Counted from the first letter of the stretch, positions 1 through 12,144 are shown. The stretch: DNA of 64,000 nt from Anoplolepis gracilipes (GCF_047496725.1 NC_132975.1:604001-668000); one strand, 5' to 3'. The notes: generated from the letters alone by a model not told the origin. Translations and numbers: made by a program.

Positions 1-72
1 GGAAACGAGTGCTATGTGTATGTGAAAAATGCAAAGTTTCGACAAAACAAGCGTGTCAAACGAACATCGTGA

Positions 73-858
73 GAATCACCGAGAGATGAGAAAAGTGAGA
101 TTCAAGGGCAAACACCGCAGAGACCGCGATGTTATCGATGCGATAGAGTCGGTCATATAGCAAAATATTGCAAAGCGAAATACCCATCAAATTCACAAAT
201 GAGTGCACGACAGGCAGAAGATGACGAAAATGAACCGGATTTTTCGGACAACGCGAACGGAAACCTGGCGATGCTAAACACGGTCGAGTCAGCGATGTAT
301 AGTCGCGAGAGCGTGAACGGTGAGGTGTGGTGCTTGGATAGCGGGTGTACGGCCTATATGTGTACCGAAAAGGACAAATTCGAGAAAATAGAGAATATAA
401 ACAAAACCTTGAACTTGGCAAACAGTGAGTCTACAAACATTACAGGCGCGGGTAACGTGAGATTGTACGTGAGCAACGGTAAGAAAGACACAAAAATAAA
501 CTTCGAGAAAGTGTATTATGTCTCGGACTTACGCACGAATTTGATATCGGTGTCAAAAATCGGTGTCACCGATCGCGGGTACGAGGTACTGTTTCGAGAA
601 AAAGACGCGATAGTGACAAGCAAGGAGGGAGAAATTATTTTTCGAGCAGACAGAGTCAGAAACCTCTATTATGCGCGGAAGGGAAACAGTGCAGTCGATG
701 ATGTAAACAAGGCAGCCATGCTATTGAGCCATAAGGAAAGCGAGACAGTCGATCGCGGAAATAGAGGCGTTTCGATGAGTGAAGCGAACAACGCGACAGT
801 GCCAGCGAGAGGTGCGAAGAACAATATAGACGAATGGCACCATAGACTTGACATTTAA
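73..858 (+). pseudogene. copia gag C-terminus and aspartic protease (broken)
   Basis: The frame that opens after the stop at 70-72 carries a CCHC zinc knuckle at 130-171 (C-x2-C-x4-H-x4-C), which in copia Gag binds RNA. It continues into a protease domain with the active-site triad DSG near 345-356 (WCLDSGCTAYM), followed by the hydrophobic ISVSKI stretch typical of copia protease. The frame ends at 858 inside the GAG-pre-integrase segment. Around 848-852 one base appears missing, and the pre-integrase reading (HRxLGHLN-like, then C-x2-C near 933-944) continues in other frames. Family assignment is firm; the copy is inactive. Confidence 0.88.
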
Positions 859-1011
859 ACGAGCAGGATTTACGGAGCATGGCGAAGAGCGGGATAGTTC
901 ACGGGTTGAAGCTGAAAACAAGCAGCAAATGTCAAAGTGCGAGGTGTGTATACTCGAGAAGCAAACTCGTCTCCCATTCTCGGAAAGCACAGGTAACCGA
1001 AAAAATTTCTA

Positions 1012-1877
1012 TTGGAGATAGTACACACAGATGTCTGCGGCCCGATGAGAAACGCGTCATTCTCCGGTGCCAAATATTTTGTAACGTTCATCGACGATAA
1101 GTCACGTTGGTGCGAAATATTTTTTGTAAAAAATAAAAGCGACGTTCTCGATGCGTTTAAGAAATACAAAGCCGTCGCCGAGATATTGACGGGTAGAAAG
1201 ATCAAAGCACTGCAATCCGATAACGGCAAAGAGTACTGCAACCAAGAAATTGATCAATTTTTAGAGCAAAACGAGATCGCAAGAAGACTCACGGCACCGC
1301 ACACCCCTCAACAAAACGGTTTGGCAGAGAGAAAAATAAAACACTAGTCGAAATGGCTAGATGTATGATGCGTCAAGCTAATGCTCCCTCGACGTTCTAG
1401 GCAGAGGCGGTAAATACAGCGTGCTACGTGAGAAATAGGTGTGTAACGAGATCGTTAAATGGAGAAATCCCATACAAACTGTGGAAAGGAAAGACCCCCA
1501 CGGTGGTATATTTTCGAGTATTCGGTACAAAAGTATTCGTGTTGAATAAAACCAATCAAAAGGGCAAATTCGAGTCGCGATCGGAAGAAGGCGTCTTTGT
1601 GGGATATTCGAACGAATCGAAAGCTTATCGCGTGTGGCTACCGAGATCACGTAAAGTAGTCACGAGTCGAGACGTCTCATTCGTAGACAAATCGGCGTTC
1701 GAGCGCGAATGTCAAGAATTCCCCAAAAACGAAAATAACGAAAAGCCGAGCGTGAATATCGAATTAAATTCAAATGAAGCCGAACAGAAACAAAGGGAAA
1801 GCGGAGAACAGAACGAAAATCCACCGGTCGTGCCGCGAACGCAAGGCAGTGTCGGTTGGAACTCCAGAACCAGCTAG
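1012..1877 (+). pseudogene. copia integrase (broken)
   Basis: This is a DDE integrase core of the copia family. The first Asp is in HTDVCGPM (about 1025), the second in LQSDNGKEY (about 1217) and the Glu in NGLAERK (about 1330). Right after the Glu the frame shifts (stop at 1345-1347), and the sequence resumes as VEMARCMMRQANAP in the third frame. There a TAG at 1398-1400 replaces the expected Trp of FWAEAV. From 1428 the C-terminal part is open to 1877 and contains the GYSNESKAYRVW segment usual for copia integrase C-termini. The integrase would insert the cDNA into the genome; this copy is dead. Confidence 0.88.
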
Positions 1878-3690
1878 AACATCGAAACGCGGCAGAGGAC
1901 GGCCAAGATTACTCCGTTCAGGATCAGCTGGAAGGCCAAGAAAATTATACCCTTCGGCGACGAATGGCGAAGAAGAGAATAGTGAGCAGAGCGAAGACGA
2001 CGAAGTATTCCTGGAGTGCAACCTCACAACAACGCACGATCCAACAACGTGGCGAGAAGTAGAACAAAGCGATGACGTCGAGATTTGGCGAACAGCCTTA
2101 GAAGATGAATATCTTGCACAGATACGCAACAAAACATGGGAGATCGTATCAAGACCGAAAAATCGCAAGATAATTGGCCATAGACTAGTCTTCTACACTA
2201 AAGAAAATAGACTGGCCACAAAAAGGAAAGTACGTCTCGTTGCGCGAGGGTGCTCGCAACGACCAGGAGAAGATTTCTGCGAAACATATTCCCCAGTGGC
2301 GAACTCCACCTCAATTCGACTTCTAGTAGCGCTGGCGGTAGAACAAGAGCTACAAATACACATGGACGTAGTAACAGCCTACCTCAACGGGAAACTATAA
2401 GAAGACGTGTATATGGAAGTACCCGAACAACTGCGAGAAATTCTAACGAAGATAACGTCAGGGAAGCGCATCGGTTCAAGTGCTGAATTGTCACGGAAAA
2501 ACGACATTATAAAAGTTTCTGAGCGCTGGCTGGCAGACCTGAACAAAAATCAAGACAGTGTATGCCTGCTGAAAAAGGCACTCTACGGACTGCGACAGTC
2601 AGAACTTCAATGGTACCGCAGAATTACTACGAAATTAAAACAACTCGGGATTCAACCAACTGGACAAGATCCATGCCTGTTTATATCGCAGCGGAAAAAT
2701 CGAGTGATGATAATCTCGATATACGTCGACGATATATTGATTGCAACGAATGATACGAACTGGCTGAAGGTCATGAAACATTCGCTGTCGGAATCGTTCG
2801 AAATGAAGGGTCTGGGCCCTATAAACTACTGCCTTGGAATCGAGTTCCAGCAGGACGAAACCGACCACAGCGTTTGCCTAACACAACGCCAATACACCGA
2901 AGCAATCCTGGGACGATTTGGAATGCAAAATTGCAAACCAGCAAAAACTCCGATCGATACTGACGTACACTTGACTAAACCCTTGCAAGCAAACGAAAGG
3001 ATAATGAAACAATACCCATACCAGTGCCTTATCGGGGCGCTGATGTATCTCGCGGTGACAACGAGGCCTGATATAGCCTACGCGGTAAACTTCATGAGTC
3101 AATTCAACGCCAATTATTCTATGGAACACTGGATGGCAGCCAAAAGAATTCTCAGATATCTGAGAGGTACCACAATGGACTCCAACATGGACTCCAGTAA
3201 CCACAAGACAGAAAGACAGCTGTATGGGGTAGTCGACGCAGATTGGGGAGCAAACACCGTCGATAGACGATCGTATTCTGGATATGCGTTCATCCTCGCC
3301 GGAGCAGCGGTGTGTTGGGACGCGCGAAAACAACGCACGGTTGCATTATCAAGCGTAGAAGCCGAATATGTGGCCATGACTAAGGCAACCAAAGAATCAA
3401 TCTACCTCAAAAGCTTATTGCACGACTTGTATATACCATGCGACCAGATCATGCTGTACAACAACCAAGGAGCTCAACGACTGGTCCACCACGCCGGTGT
3501 GCATCACTCGAAGACAAAGCACATCGACTTACGGTACCACTTCATCCGAGATCAGTGCGCGTCGGGGTCAATCAAGTTGCAATATATGTCAATCAACGAG
3601 ATGCCGGCCGACATTTTGACAAAAGGGTTATCCGGACCCAAACACGTCTTGTGCCAAAACGGACTTGGAATGATCGAATTATGCAAATGA
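1878..3690 (+). pseudogene. copia reverse transcriptase and RNase H (broken by one stop)
   Basis: The frame that enters at about 1856 runs to a TAA at 2398-2400 in the fingers/palm region (after VVTAYLNGKL) and continues in the same frame from 2401 to 3690. The RT catalytic motif YVDDILI is at about 2724. RNase H begins with VDADWG near 3232 and includes the Glu of SSVEAEY at about 3353. The end matches the copia KTKHIDLRYH tether. The single stop plus the upstream frameshifts abolish the polyprotein. The reading frame is otherwise well kept, which suggests moderate age. Confidence 0.92.
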
Positions 3691-3699
3691 GGATACTAC

Positions 3700-3711
3700 T
3701 TTGTGGGGGAG
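3700..3711 (+). other. polypurine tract of the copia element
   Basis: A G-rich run (ttgtggggga g) sits between the stop of pol and the first base of the LTR, the position where plus-strand DNA synthesis of an LTR element is primed. Confidence 0.65.
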
Positions 3712-3951
3712 TGTTGGGATTCCAAAATATTATCTAACTTATCGGCACCCTACCATATCAATCGATAGGGTCAACCACGAGTCAACTGGTCTCGCCCCTC
3801 CCCTTTTTCGGCGGAAGTTAGTCTAATTTCGCTACCGTTCAACACGCACGCAAAGTTGTGCAAATCCACACATACTTTTGTAATCGACAATAAACAAATT
3901 ATTACTGTGAAACAGAGAAATGCCCGCTTTTATTTATTTACCTGCTCAACA
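3712..3951 (+). repeat. 3' LTR of the copia element (240 bp)
   Basis: It begins TGTTGGGATTCC and ends CTGCTCAACA, so it has the TG..CA termini with a five-base inverted repeat TGTTG/CAACA, directly after the polypurine tract. The 5' LTR is outside the window, so LTR identity and target duplication cannot be checked. Confidence 0.85.
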
Positions 3952-4645
3952 TAAAATATCTGGACTATCCCACTCAAATTCATGTCCAAATTTTGATTTG
4001 TGTTTGCTAATTACAGATTGACATGATGGATGTAATTTTATATTTTTAAAATGTTCTTTAAGTCGTGTGCGTAAATGTCTTTTAGTTTGGCCTATATAAA
4101 GCGCATTGCTTTACAATGTATTTTACATGCTCTTTACAATGTATTTTATAAACGACATTGGTTCTATTGTCAGTGTGTAAAATATCTTTGCCGCGCTTTA
4201 TTAATGTATTAAGTTTATTAGTTACAATCGAAGCAACATTTAAACCCGCATCAAATATTAAACGCGAACAAAAATCCTTAACATAAGGTAATAGCATAAA
4301 AAAGGTGTTCAGTTGCAATTTTTTCGTGGATTTATGATCATTGGTAGTATTACGGTTTTTCAGAATATTAATCCTTTTTTGAATGTGTCGCTTAACTAAT
4401 TGTTCGGGGAAACAATTATTACGCAACATTTTACAAACAATATTTATATTCTCTTTGTGGAATCTGGTGTCCGAGAGCAATAAGGCGTGATCAACAAGAT
4501 TATATATGGTATTTATTTTATATTTCATTGGATAGTTTGAATGAAAGTTAATGTATCTTCCCGACCATGTAGGCTTCCTAACCCAATTAGTTATAAGCGT
4601 ATTGTCGACACGTATAATCGTTGTATTATATGTACAATATAAAAA
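3952..4645 (-). pseudogene. Penelope-like element fragment: RT C-terminus and GIY-YIG start
   Basis: On the minus strand the frame 4654-4082 carries the late RT/linker region of a Penelope-like element (KPTWSGRYINFHS, then HALLLSDTRFHKENI). The linker ends in NVVYKIHC, which begins the GIY-YIG endonuclease. After a stop near 4082 the endonuclease continues in another frame (QTKRHLRTRLKEHF, then HEFEWDSPDIL) and is still open at 3952, where the copia LTR starts. The 5' part is missing beyond about 4645. Likely 5'-truncated before copia landed in it. Confidence 0.85.
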
Positions 4646-4659
4646 AATACACATATATA

Positions 4660-4930
4660 TATATGTATTTTTTTATATCGTACATATCATTAATATAAGA
4701 CCGTTATTTCATTTTTGCTGCGAGAACTCAACTCATCAATATCAACAATTTTTTATATCGAATATAAAAAGTTTGTTTTAAAAAAGTTATTATATAAATA
4801 TTGTGATATAAATTTAAATATAGATAAATAGGTATATTTATTGATTCCCCTTGGGGTTTTCAACTTGATACAAAATTTCCTTAACCTAACTTACTGCTAA
4901 ACTTATCTTAACTTAACCTAACCTGTTTTT
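4660..4930. other. AT-rich stretch without recognised gene
   Basis: Holds a short AT palindrome around 4650-4670 and degenerate AACCTAA-like words at 4879-4930. No gene seen. Confidence 0.4.
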
Positions 4931-5269
4931 TGGAAGGCCTGCGATCGTGGGCGACCCTTCTATGTCCCCCTCCAATCGCATACCCTCCCTACACACACAC
5001 ACTACCCTCTCTCCGCCGGACTTCCGCTTGCTCTTGCCTTAAAAAACTTCATCTTCCTTTCTCTTTCCCTTCTCCTCGACTTCATTCTCTCCTTTAATCC
5101 TACCATTCACTCTCATTCTCTCCCCCTCATTCATTCTCTCTCCTACCACTTTTCTCCCTCCCATCCCTCTCTCTCTCCACCTCCCTCATCCATTCCTCTC
5201 CCTCTCCCTCCTCTCCCAGAACCCATCTCACATTATCCTGCCAGCTCCCCTCTCCTCTCTTTCACTTCC

Positions 5270-8200
5270 TACAACCCTCCCATACATGCTCCCACGTCTC
5301 CTCCTGCCCTCCACATAGTCTACATTGTCTTTTCCCCTCCTCTTCCCAGTACCTACTCTCCTTCATCTCTCCCTCCCCAATCTAAATCTGGCCTTTTCCA
5401 TTTGTTCTCTCCCCATTCCTTCTTTAAATATCCCGGTATCCCTTCCCCCTTAACTTCCTTATACCATCTATTAAATCTAGCCTCCTCTATCCTTCCCCTT
5501 CTTTTTTTCCTCTGCCTCTCTTTGTCTCTATCTTTTATTCTCTTATACCAGTCCTCGCCCGTCTCCTCCTTTTTCTCCATCTCCTCCATTCTTATCCCTC
5601 TATCTTTAAAAAACCCTTCTCTTTCCTCCTCCCACTGCGACCCCGCCTCCCTTACTTTGCTCGTATCCCTTATCTCTTCTAGACACTTCCTTGCTAACTC
5701 ATCTCCCCTTTCTTCCCTTAACCTTTTCTCGTAGCCCTATGTTCTTTTTCCCGCTCTCACTCTTATTTTCTCCCTCTGTAGTTCTTCCCTTATCATGTAT
5801 CCCGGTGTCCTGCTATCCACTCCCAGTACCCACCTTAAATATCTCTCCTCTATCCTCTCCATCCCCTCCCTCTCTCTCCATCCCCCAATACCGTCCATAT
5901 CAACCTGTCAAAGAGCCATATCCTTCTTCCTCAGTCCCATCCAAATCTTCTCTTTCCTATCCCCCATACCTGTCTCATTGATGCCGCCCTCCTAACCCTT
6001 TCCCTCACCTGTGCTTCCTGTCCCCCATTTCTCTGTAGCGTATATCCTAAATACCTATATTCCTTTACCTTTTCCACTTCCTTCCCTTTCCATCTCCAGC
6101 TCCTCTTTGACATCCTTCCTCCCCTCCCTCTCCTGAACCTCATAATCTTCGTCTTCCTTATATTCACTTCCAACCCCTTTCTATCCATATATCTCTCTAA
6201 CCTATCCATCATACTTCTCATTCCTTCCTCATCTTCCGCCACTAGCACCAATTCATCCGCATACGCCAGCGTGTACTATATTCTCTCTCCCCCTAACACA
6301 ACCTCTCCCCACTTTACTTTTCCCATTTCCTCCTCCAGATCTGCAATCAATATATTGAATAACATCGGGCTCAGCGGGCATCCTTGCCTCATTCCCCTCC
6401 CCGTCCAAAAACTCTCCCCCATTCCCTGCCCTATCCTTACCCTACTTTTTGTCTCTCCCAGTACCTCCTCTATCCTCCTTATCAGTCCTTTTCTCACTCC
6501 CCGCCCTCTCATCATTTCCACTACTATCCCTCTATCCACTGAATCAAACACCGCCTTCAAGTCCACGAATAATGCCACCATCCCTCCTTTTCCTCCTCCA
6601 ATTGCCTCCCTATCAGATAATTCAATACATATACATTATTTATCATCCCTATCCCCTTCCTAAATCCCGTCTGATTCGGCGGTATAATTCCTTTCCCCTC
6701 CACTTCTTCTCTCAATCTCTTCGCCAGTATTGCCGCATACACCTTATATAATGTTGGCATCAGTGTTACCTGTAGTCTCCCACTCCCTCCCTCTCCCCAT
6801 TTTTAATATTGGTATTATCATCGCCTTCTTCCATTCCTCAGGCCACCCTTCCCCTCCCCATACCCTATTACAAAACTCCCATGCCCACCTCTCTAATCCT
6901 CTTCCCCCGTACTTCCACACTTCCCCTGGTATCTCATCTATTACCGCTACTTTCCCGTTCTTTATTCTCCATATCACCCCTCTAAATTCTTCTAAGCCTA
7001 TCTCTTCCTCCTCCTCCTCCTTCCTTCTCCTCTCCCTATACTCCCTTACCACCCTTTCATCAACTCCCCCCAGCAACCTCATAAAGTGTTCCCTCCACTC
7101 ATCCATCTCGATATCCTCATTCACTCTTTTTCTACCTCTTTCCTCTCTTTATTTACTAATTCTTACACTTCCCCCTCCTTCCTAATTTCCCTTGCCCTTT
7201 TACTCCCATTTTTCATTATCTTCTTTCTTTTTTCTTTTACACAATTCCTTATATCCCCCCCTTCTTCCTCTTATACCTCTCCCCCTCCCCTCCTTTCTTC
7301 CGCCAAACCCTTAACTCTTTCCTCACCTCTCTTCCTCTCCCTACACTCCACGTCCCACCAATCTTCTTTCTCCCATCCCTTCTTTCCCTTCCCTCTTCCG
7401 TCTCCTTTATCGCCTCCTTTATCTTTCTTTCCTTTTCCTCCCATCTTTCATTCTCCTTGCCTCTTCGTTGTATCTCTCTCAGCTTTTCTCTGAACTTCTT
7501 TCCCTCCTCATCCCATACACCCCTCCAGAACCTCTCTCTCCTTTTTCTCTCCTCCCTACCTCTTCCTTCTCCTCTTACCCATACTTTTATCGAGTGATGG
7601 TCTGAATCTATCTTATCCCCCATTCTTAAACTCCCTATCTTTTCCTCCACCTCCCCATCCTCTATCACATAATCAATCACCGTGTCCCCCTTCCCTCCTG
7701 TGAACGTGAACTCCTCTTCCTCATCTCCTTTAGTCCTCCCGTTAAGAATTCCCAGCCCCCATTCCTCTAAAAATTCTATCAGACATCTACCCTCCCTATT
7801 CTTCTTCTTATCTTTTGATCGCCTTCTCTTCTCCTCCTCCTCTTCCCCATCTGCTCTTCCTCTCTCCTCCGCCGTCCTCGCATTGAAATCCCCCCCTATT
7901 AACGTTTTCGTTCCCTCTTCCTCTACTCTCACCCATCTCTCTAATTCCCTTGTCATCCTCCCTACCCCTCACCCACGTATACACCTTCCATCTTTCTTCC
8001 CCTATCTTACCCTCCCCACCATCATACCTTCCACTCCCCCTTCTATCTCACTTCCTTTTTCTATCCACTCTCTCCTGATACCCATCAACATACCTCCTTT
8101 AGGCCTCTCTCTCTTTCCCTCCCTCTTCGCCAATTGTACCCCCCATTTTAGCTCATTCAATAACCTCTTTTTCATTCTCTCCCAACCCTTCTCATCTAAC

Positions 8201-8290
8201 CACGTCTCCGATAACACCACCACATCCCACTCTCTCAACCCTTTAAGAATTCTTCATCTTTTTTCTTCAAACCTGCCACATTCCAAAAAA
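5270..8290 (-). pseudogene. LINE ORF2: APE endonuclease, reverse transcriptase, CCHC finger (broken)
   Basis: Minus-strand pieces in order. The endonuclease has WDVVVLSETW near 8230, GDFNAR near 7890 and DSDHHS near 7610. RT follows with PGEVWKYGG and WPEEWKKA (7000-6830), IPPNQTGFRKG (6690), LFVDLKAVFDSVDR (6570) and RQGCPLSPMLFNI (6400). The catalytic box near 6265-6250 reads YADE instead of YADD, so the second catalytic Asp is lost. A C-terminal finger CRLCGGQEETWEHVWEGC lies at about 5325-5270. The frames change between pieces and a TAG sits just before the YADE box. ORF2 would nick DNA and copy the RNA; this copy cannot. Confidence 0.85.
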
Positions 8291-8452
8291 CCACTCTCCA
8301 TCCTCTCTTTTCCCCTCCTCCCCCTCCCTCTTTCTCTCTCCCCTCCTTTTCTGCCTTGTTCCTCTCCTTATTTACTCTATTCCCTAGTTTTCCCCTTGTT
8401 CCTCCCCTCTTCTTCTCCCTTCCTCTTCTATCAACTCTCTCTCTTCCTCATC

Positions 8453-9242
8453 CTATCTCCACCACTTATCGTCCTCCCGTACCCCATCCTTATCCTCCTT
8501 CCTGCCTTCTCCTCCTTTCTCGCAATCTCTTCCATTTTCCATCTCATCCTCCTTTCCTGCCATGTCCTGTCTTCCAAAATTCTTTCTTTCCTCCCCCCTC
8601 AGCCCACTCTTTTTCTTCCACATCTCCTTTCTCTGTTCCTCATCTTCCAGCCTCACTAACACCATTTCCCTATCTTTTTCCCTGTCACCTCCTAGTCTTT
8701 TTACCTTCTTTACCTTCATCTCCGCCCTTATGTACCTTAAGATCTCCTCCACCACCTCCTTCCTTTTCCCTTCTTTAACCTTCGCTCCTCTTATTATTAT
8801 ATTCTTCCTTCTTTCTTCCCTATCTTTCATTCCCATCTTCCTTTCCATCTCCTTCACCCTTCTTATCATCTCTCCTCTTTCCCCTTTTCTCTTCCCCCAT
8901 CCCCTTCTTCCCCTTTTCCCTTATCTTTTTTTAACTCTATTACCCTCTTTTCTAACCCCTTAATATAATTTTTTAATTCTTCCCTCTCCTCCTTCCACCT
9001 CTCTTCCCTCTCAACTCCTTTCTCATCTCCTCTATCCACTCCTTCATTCTCTCTTTCATCACTCCTTCCATTTCTTCCTTCCACCTCCTCATCATCTCCT
9101 CTAACCCTCTCTCTTCTTTCCTGTCCGGAAATCTAGCCGTTATCCTACTTTTAACAAATATCCCCTCATCATTTCCCTCCCACTCCTCTCTCTTCCTCTT
9201 TATCCAATCCTCCATATTCGCTCCCTCTTCTCTCCTTTCCAA
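8453..9242 (-). pseudogene. LINE ORF1-like protein, broken
   Basis: Three overlapping minus-strand frames (9242-8973, 9084-8866, 8869-8453) together look like one ORF1. The N-terminal part is very rich in Glu, Lys and Arg with long helical, probably coiled-coil stretches. The last part begins with RKNIIIRGAKV, resembling the RNA-recognition fold start of LINE ORF1 proteins, which bind their own RNA. The frames are offset, so at least two indels broke it. Assignment rests on position and composition more than on strict motifs. Confidence 0.6.
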
Positions 9243-9659
9243 GCTTCCCGATTCTCCCTATACCTTCCGCCATTGATGCTTCTCTTGCTTTCTTGTTATC
9301 TCGCGCCTTTCTATTTTCTTCTGACGCCTACGTTCACGCCTTATCCGCTTATTATCCGTCTTATCTCTCTACTCTGTTTACTCCTTCCTCTATGCCTGAG
9401 CATCTTGCCCACTTACCCTTCTTCACTATTCTATCCTCTATGCCTAACTGTCACTATTCTCCTTGCCTGTTGATCTTTTTTTCCTCCCTATATCTCGCTC
9501 CCTCTGCTCTCCTCACATTCACCCGTCACTCTCACTCTTCCTCTTTCACCCTCACACGCTCTCAGCCTTACTTACCCTCCTCTCTCACTATAACCTTTGT
9601 ACACTTCACTTGAAGAAATCTCTCACTCGCCACGTATCACCACTGAACGCACCGGAAGT

Positions 9660-10230
9660 CTCAAAATTTAAATATAATATAATATTAAATTAATAGCATT
9701 TATATTTGTACTACAAGACTAATATAATTAATACCAAAGTTTATCAATTAATATATCAAAAATGTATTTTGTGTTAAATATGTTTTAATACAAAAAATTC
9801 TATTTATAAAATATAATTTTTATATTTTATAAAAACTAAACAAAGATCACTTAAATTTGTTGTTTGTAATTAAAATTCACAATTGAAAATTATATCCAAA
9901 ATTAGTCTATAATAACAAAATTGGATATATTTCATATATTCTATGGACGTACAAAGTTATGACAAATGTACATCCTATGAACGTTTATTGAATGTCCAAT
10001 GGACCATATTTGAACTTTCTATGGATATCCTAATGTCCAGAAATAAATATTCAATGGATATACATAGAACATCCTTGTGTTATTGGTTATGGGTTTTTTA
10101 TTATAAAAATATGTATATTATGTTACGCACAAAATTATATTATATGACACGGTGATTTATATAAATCTTTTACATATTTCAATTTTGTACCAATAACACA
10201 AATTTCTTTATTTTTTGTGTAACATTTACA
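9660..10230. other. AT-rich spacer with ATGGATGTCC-like words
   Basis: No gene seen. At 9930-10090 words such as atggacgt, gtccaatgga and atggatat recur. They resemble the words inside the MITE at 33563-34435, so this may be a worn remnant of a related element. Confidence 0.35.
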
Positions 10231-10322
10231 TTCAGAATATATTTTCCGTTTCATAATAAGCAGCAATTATTAAAAGAATTTTTACAACTAATAGTAAATT
10301 TTCCATTTGATATTCTAAGATA

Positions 10323-10389
10323 CTACGTTTCAACATCAACATTATCAAGTATCGGACCATTCTTGTGTAAATTTGTACATGAATATATC

Positions 10390-10468
<79 letters not shown>

Positions 10469-10841
10469 CATCATGTTCTACAAATAAGAAATTACAATTT
10501 TCATATTCATTATATCTTTTAATCAACTGCTGCAATGGCTTTTCATTTTTCCGTAACTGTCTTTTTATAAATGTCATAAAATTTTCGAAACTGAAAGCAC
10601 TAAAATTATCGAGTGAACCATACAATCTTACATCAGAACATATACATAAAAGATTATGCACATTATGCGATATGTACTGTTTACCGTATAATATTTCAAA
10701 TGACTCAACAAAATAATGAAGCAAAGCTTCAGCAAAATTTTTTAATTCTTCTTGACATAAATTTCGACGTGTAAGAATTGTTACAGCTACATGTAATGTG
10801 AGAAAATGAGTATATATTTTTTCTTGTAATATATTTCTCAA
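10323..10841 (-). pseudogene. transposase-derived C-terminal domain (CACTA-type suspected), with poly-Asn insertion
   Basis: The minus-strand frame of 172 codons reads FAEALLHYFVESFEILYGKQ, VHNLLCIC, GSLDNFSAFSFENFMTFIK and KPLQQLIKRYNEYE. This domain is frequent in insect transposase-like proteins that I associate with CACTA/EnSpm-type transposons; the superfamily is from memory and uncertain. A run of about 27 Asn codons from a trinucleotide repeat interrupts it, after which related sequence (LHKNGPILDN) resumes, so the repeat expanded within the coding stretch. No start-proximal transposase core is present, so this is a fragment. Confidence 0.5.
10390..10469. repeat. (TTA/AAT)n microsatellite
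   Basis: About 26 perfect trinucleotide units, coding for Asn on the minus strand inside the transposase-like frame. Confidence 0.95.
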
Positions 10842-10983
10842 TACAACAAGACTGTATATAATAGAAAATTTCTAAATTCTACTGCTTTCCACTGTTTAAT
10901 GTCTCTTATTGATCTGGATCTTCTAACAAAATCAACCGATGTAGTATTTCTAAGTAAAATCAGTAGATGTGATATTTTATTAA

Positions 10984-11330
10984 GGGGATCCAACAGGGCT
11001 CATTTTACCGATCAGTTCGACTAAAAATCTTTTTTTTGGCTGCACAGATCAATAAATCCTTTTACACAGTTAAAGTACTTTTAATAACGAGTTCTGGACG
11101 CTATAATTTATGTAAAAAATTTTACTTTTGTTATCGACTTATTGAATTAATATTTATTTAATATAAAAGTTCTTTACTTTATTCACACGAAAGATGTGCT
11201 CCATGCTTGGAATAATACGTGGTAGAATATAAGTAAATTTTTGAAAATGATTTTAAAAGCCTAGTAAAAAAGTTTTTTAGTCGAACTTTTTAGAAACTGC
11301 TTTCATACATGTATTATGTATGAAATCGGG
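10984..11330. repeat. left end of a TTAA-flanked MITE family
   Basis: Starts after TTAA (10980-10983) with GGGGATCC. It then parallels 40589-40935 in order: ttaccgat, gataaatccttt, aagtactttt / aagtattttt, aataacga. The matching right end occurs at about 22940-23118, 11.6 kb away. Confidence 0.6.
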
Positions 11331-11520
11331 ACGCGAGGTAATACAGAGCAATTTTTAGTTGACCGATCTCGAGATAGATGGAGCTGCAATCTGTTTGTGT
11401 AACAAGGACAGTCGCCGAACAAACAGAGAGCGAGAACGTATAAAGAGCAAGCGAGATAGCTAACCCTCGCGAACAAGTCTTCGAATGCTTTGATGTCGTT
11501 TATCTTGCTAAGGCCGTCGC

Positions 11521-11648
11521 ACACACTTTTACATAACGCATAATGCACATACATAAGGAAACTGATTGGTCTATAAACACATGTATAAGGAATTCAACCA
11601 ATCGAATTCCTTATGTATGTGCGTTATACGCTTATGCAAAAATGTGTG
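11521..11648. repeat. inverted repeat, MITE-like hairpin
   Basis: Arms at about 11521-11572 and 11595-11648 are reverse complements with a few mismatches (cacatacataagga against tccttatgtatgtg), around a spacer of about 22 bases. Confidence 0.7.
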
Positions 11649-11660
11649 CTTCTCGCTTTA

Positions 11661-11852
<192 letters not shown>

Positions 11853-12144
11853 TAATTCATTATTATATTCTTTTCACGTTATCTTTCATTCGTATGGTTT
11901 TTCTTTTTCCTTACATACAAATAATTTATGTATTTCCATTTTATAACTTTCGTGAAATACGCAATGAGTTATTTTCTCTTTCTATTTTGCTATTCTAAAT
12001 ATCTCTACATAATATAATTGTTTACTTTGATATAAAAATAATCCTTATGACAATTGATTTTATTTATTTATATTCTAAAACATGTATATAAAGTGGTATA
12101 TATATACTTCACTTTTATGCTATTTTGTATATATGTTTCACAAC

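Larger units (their letters stand above)
1..3951 (+). mobile_element. Ty1/copia LTR retrotransposon, 5' end outside window, decayed
   Basis: Gag zinc knuckle, aspartic protease, integrase, reverse transcriptase and RNase H occur in that order, which is the copia order (integrase before RT), followed by a 3' LTR. The coding region is interrupted by at least four frameshifts and by in-frame stops near 70, 1398 and 2398, so this copy cannot make a full polyprotein. The 5' LTR and most of gag lie left of the window. The element ends at 3951 directly against a Penelope-like reading frame. Confidence 0.93.
4930..9655 (-). mobile_element. non-LTR retrotransposon (LINE, jockey/R1/I-like), decayed
   Basis: Read on the minus strand, an ORF1-like region (9242-8453) is followed by an APE-type endonuclease (about 8290-7500), a reverse transcriptase (about 7124-5930) and a C-terminal CCHC finger (about 5330-5280). 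The sense strand is extremely rich in purines, so the plus strand is nearly all C and T. Many frameshifts and stops are present. The 5' border is placed near 9655, where the composition changes abruptly; the 3' border near 4930 is approximate. No target duplication was identified. Confidence 0.85.

Noticed and set aside
4879..4930. Telomeric TTAGG repeat
   Set aside because: Only scattered degenerate AACCTAA words, not a tandem array.
5402..8963. Long plus-strand frames rich in Ser, Leu, Pro and Phe
   Set aside because: They are the antisense of the purine-rich LINE; the minus strand carries the RT and endonuclease motifs.
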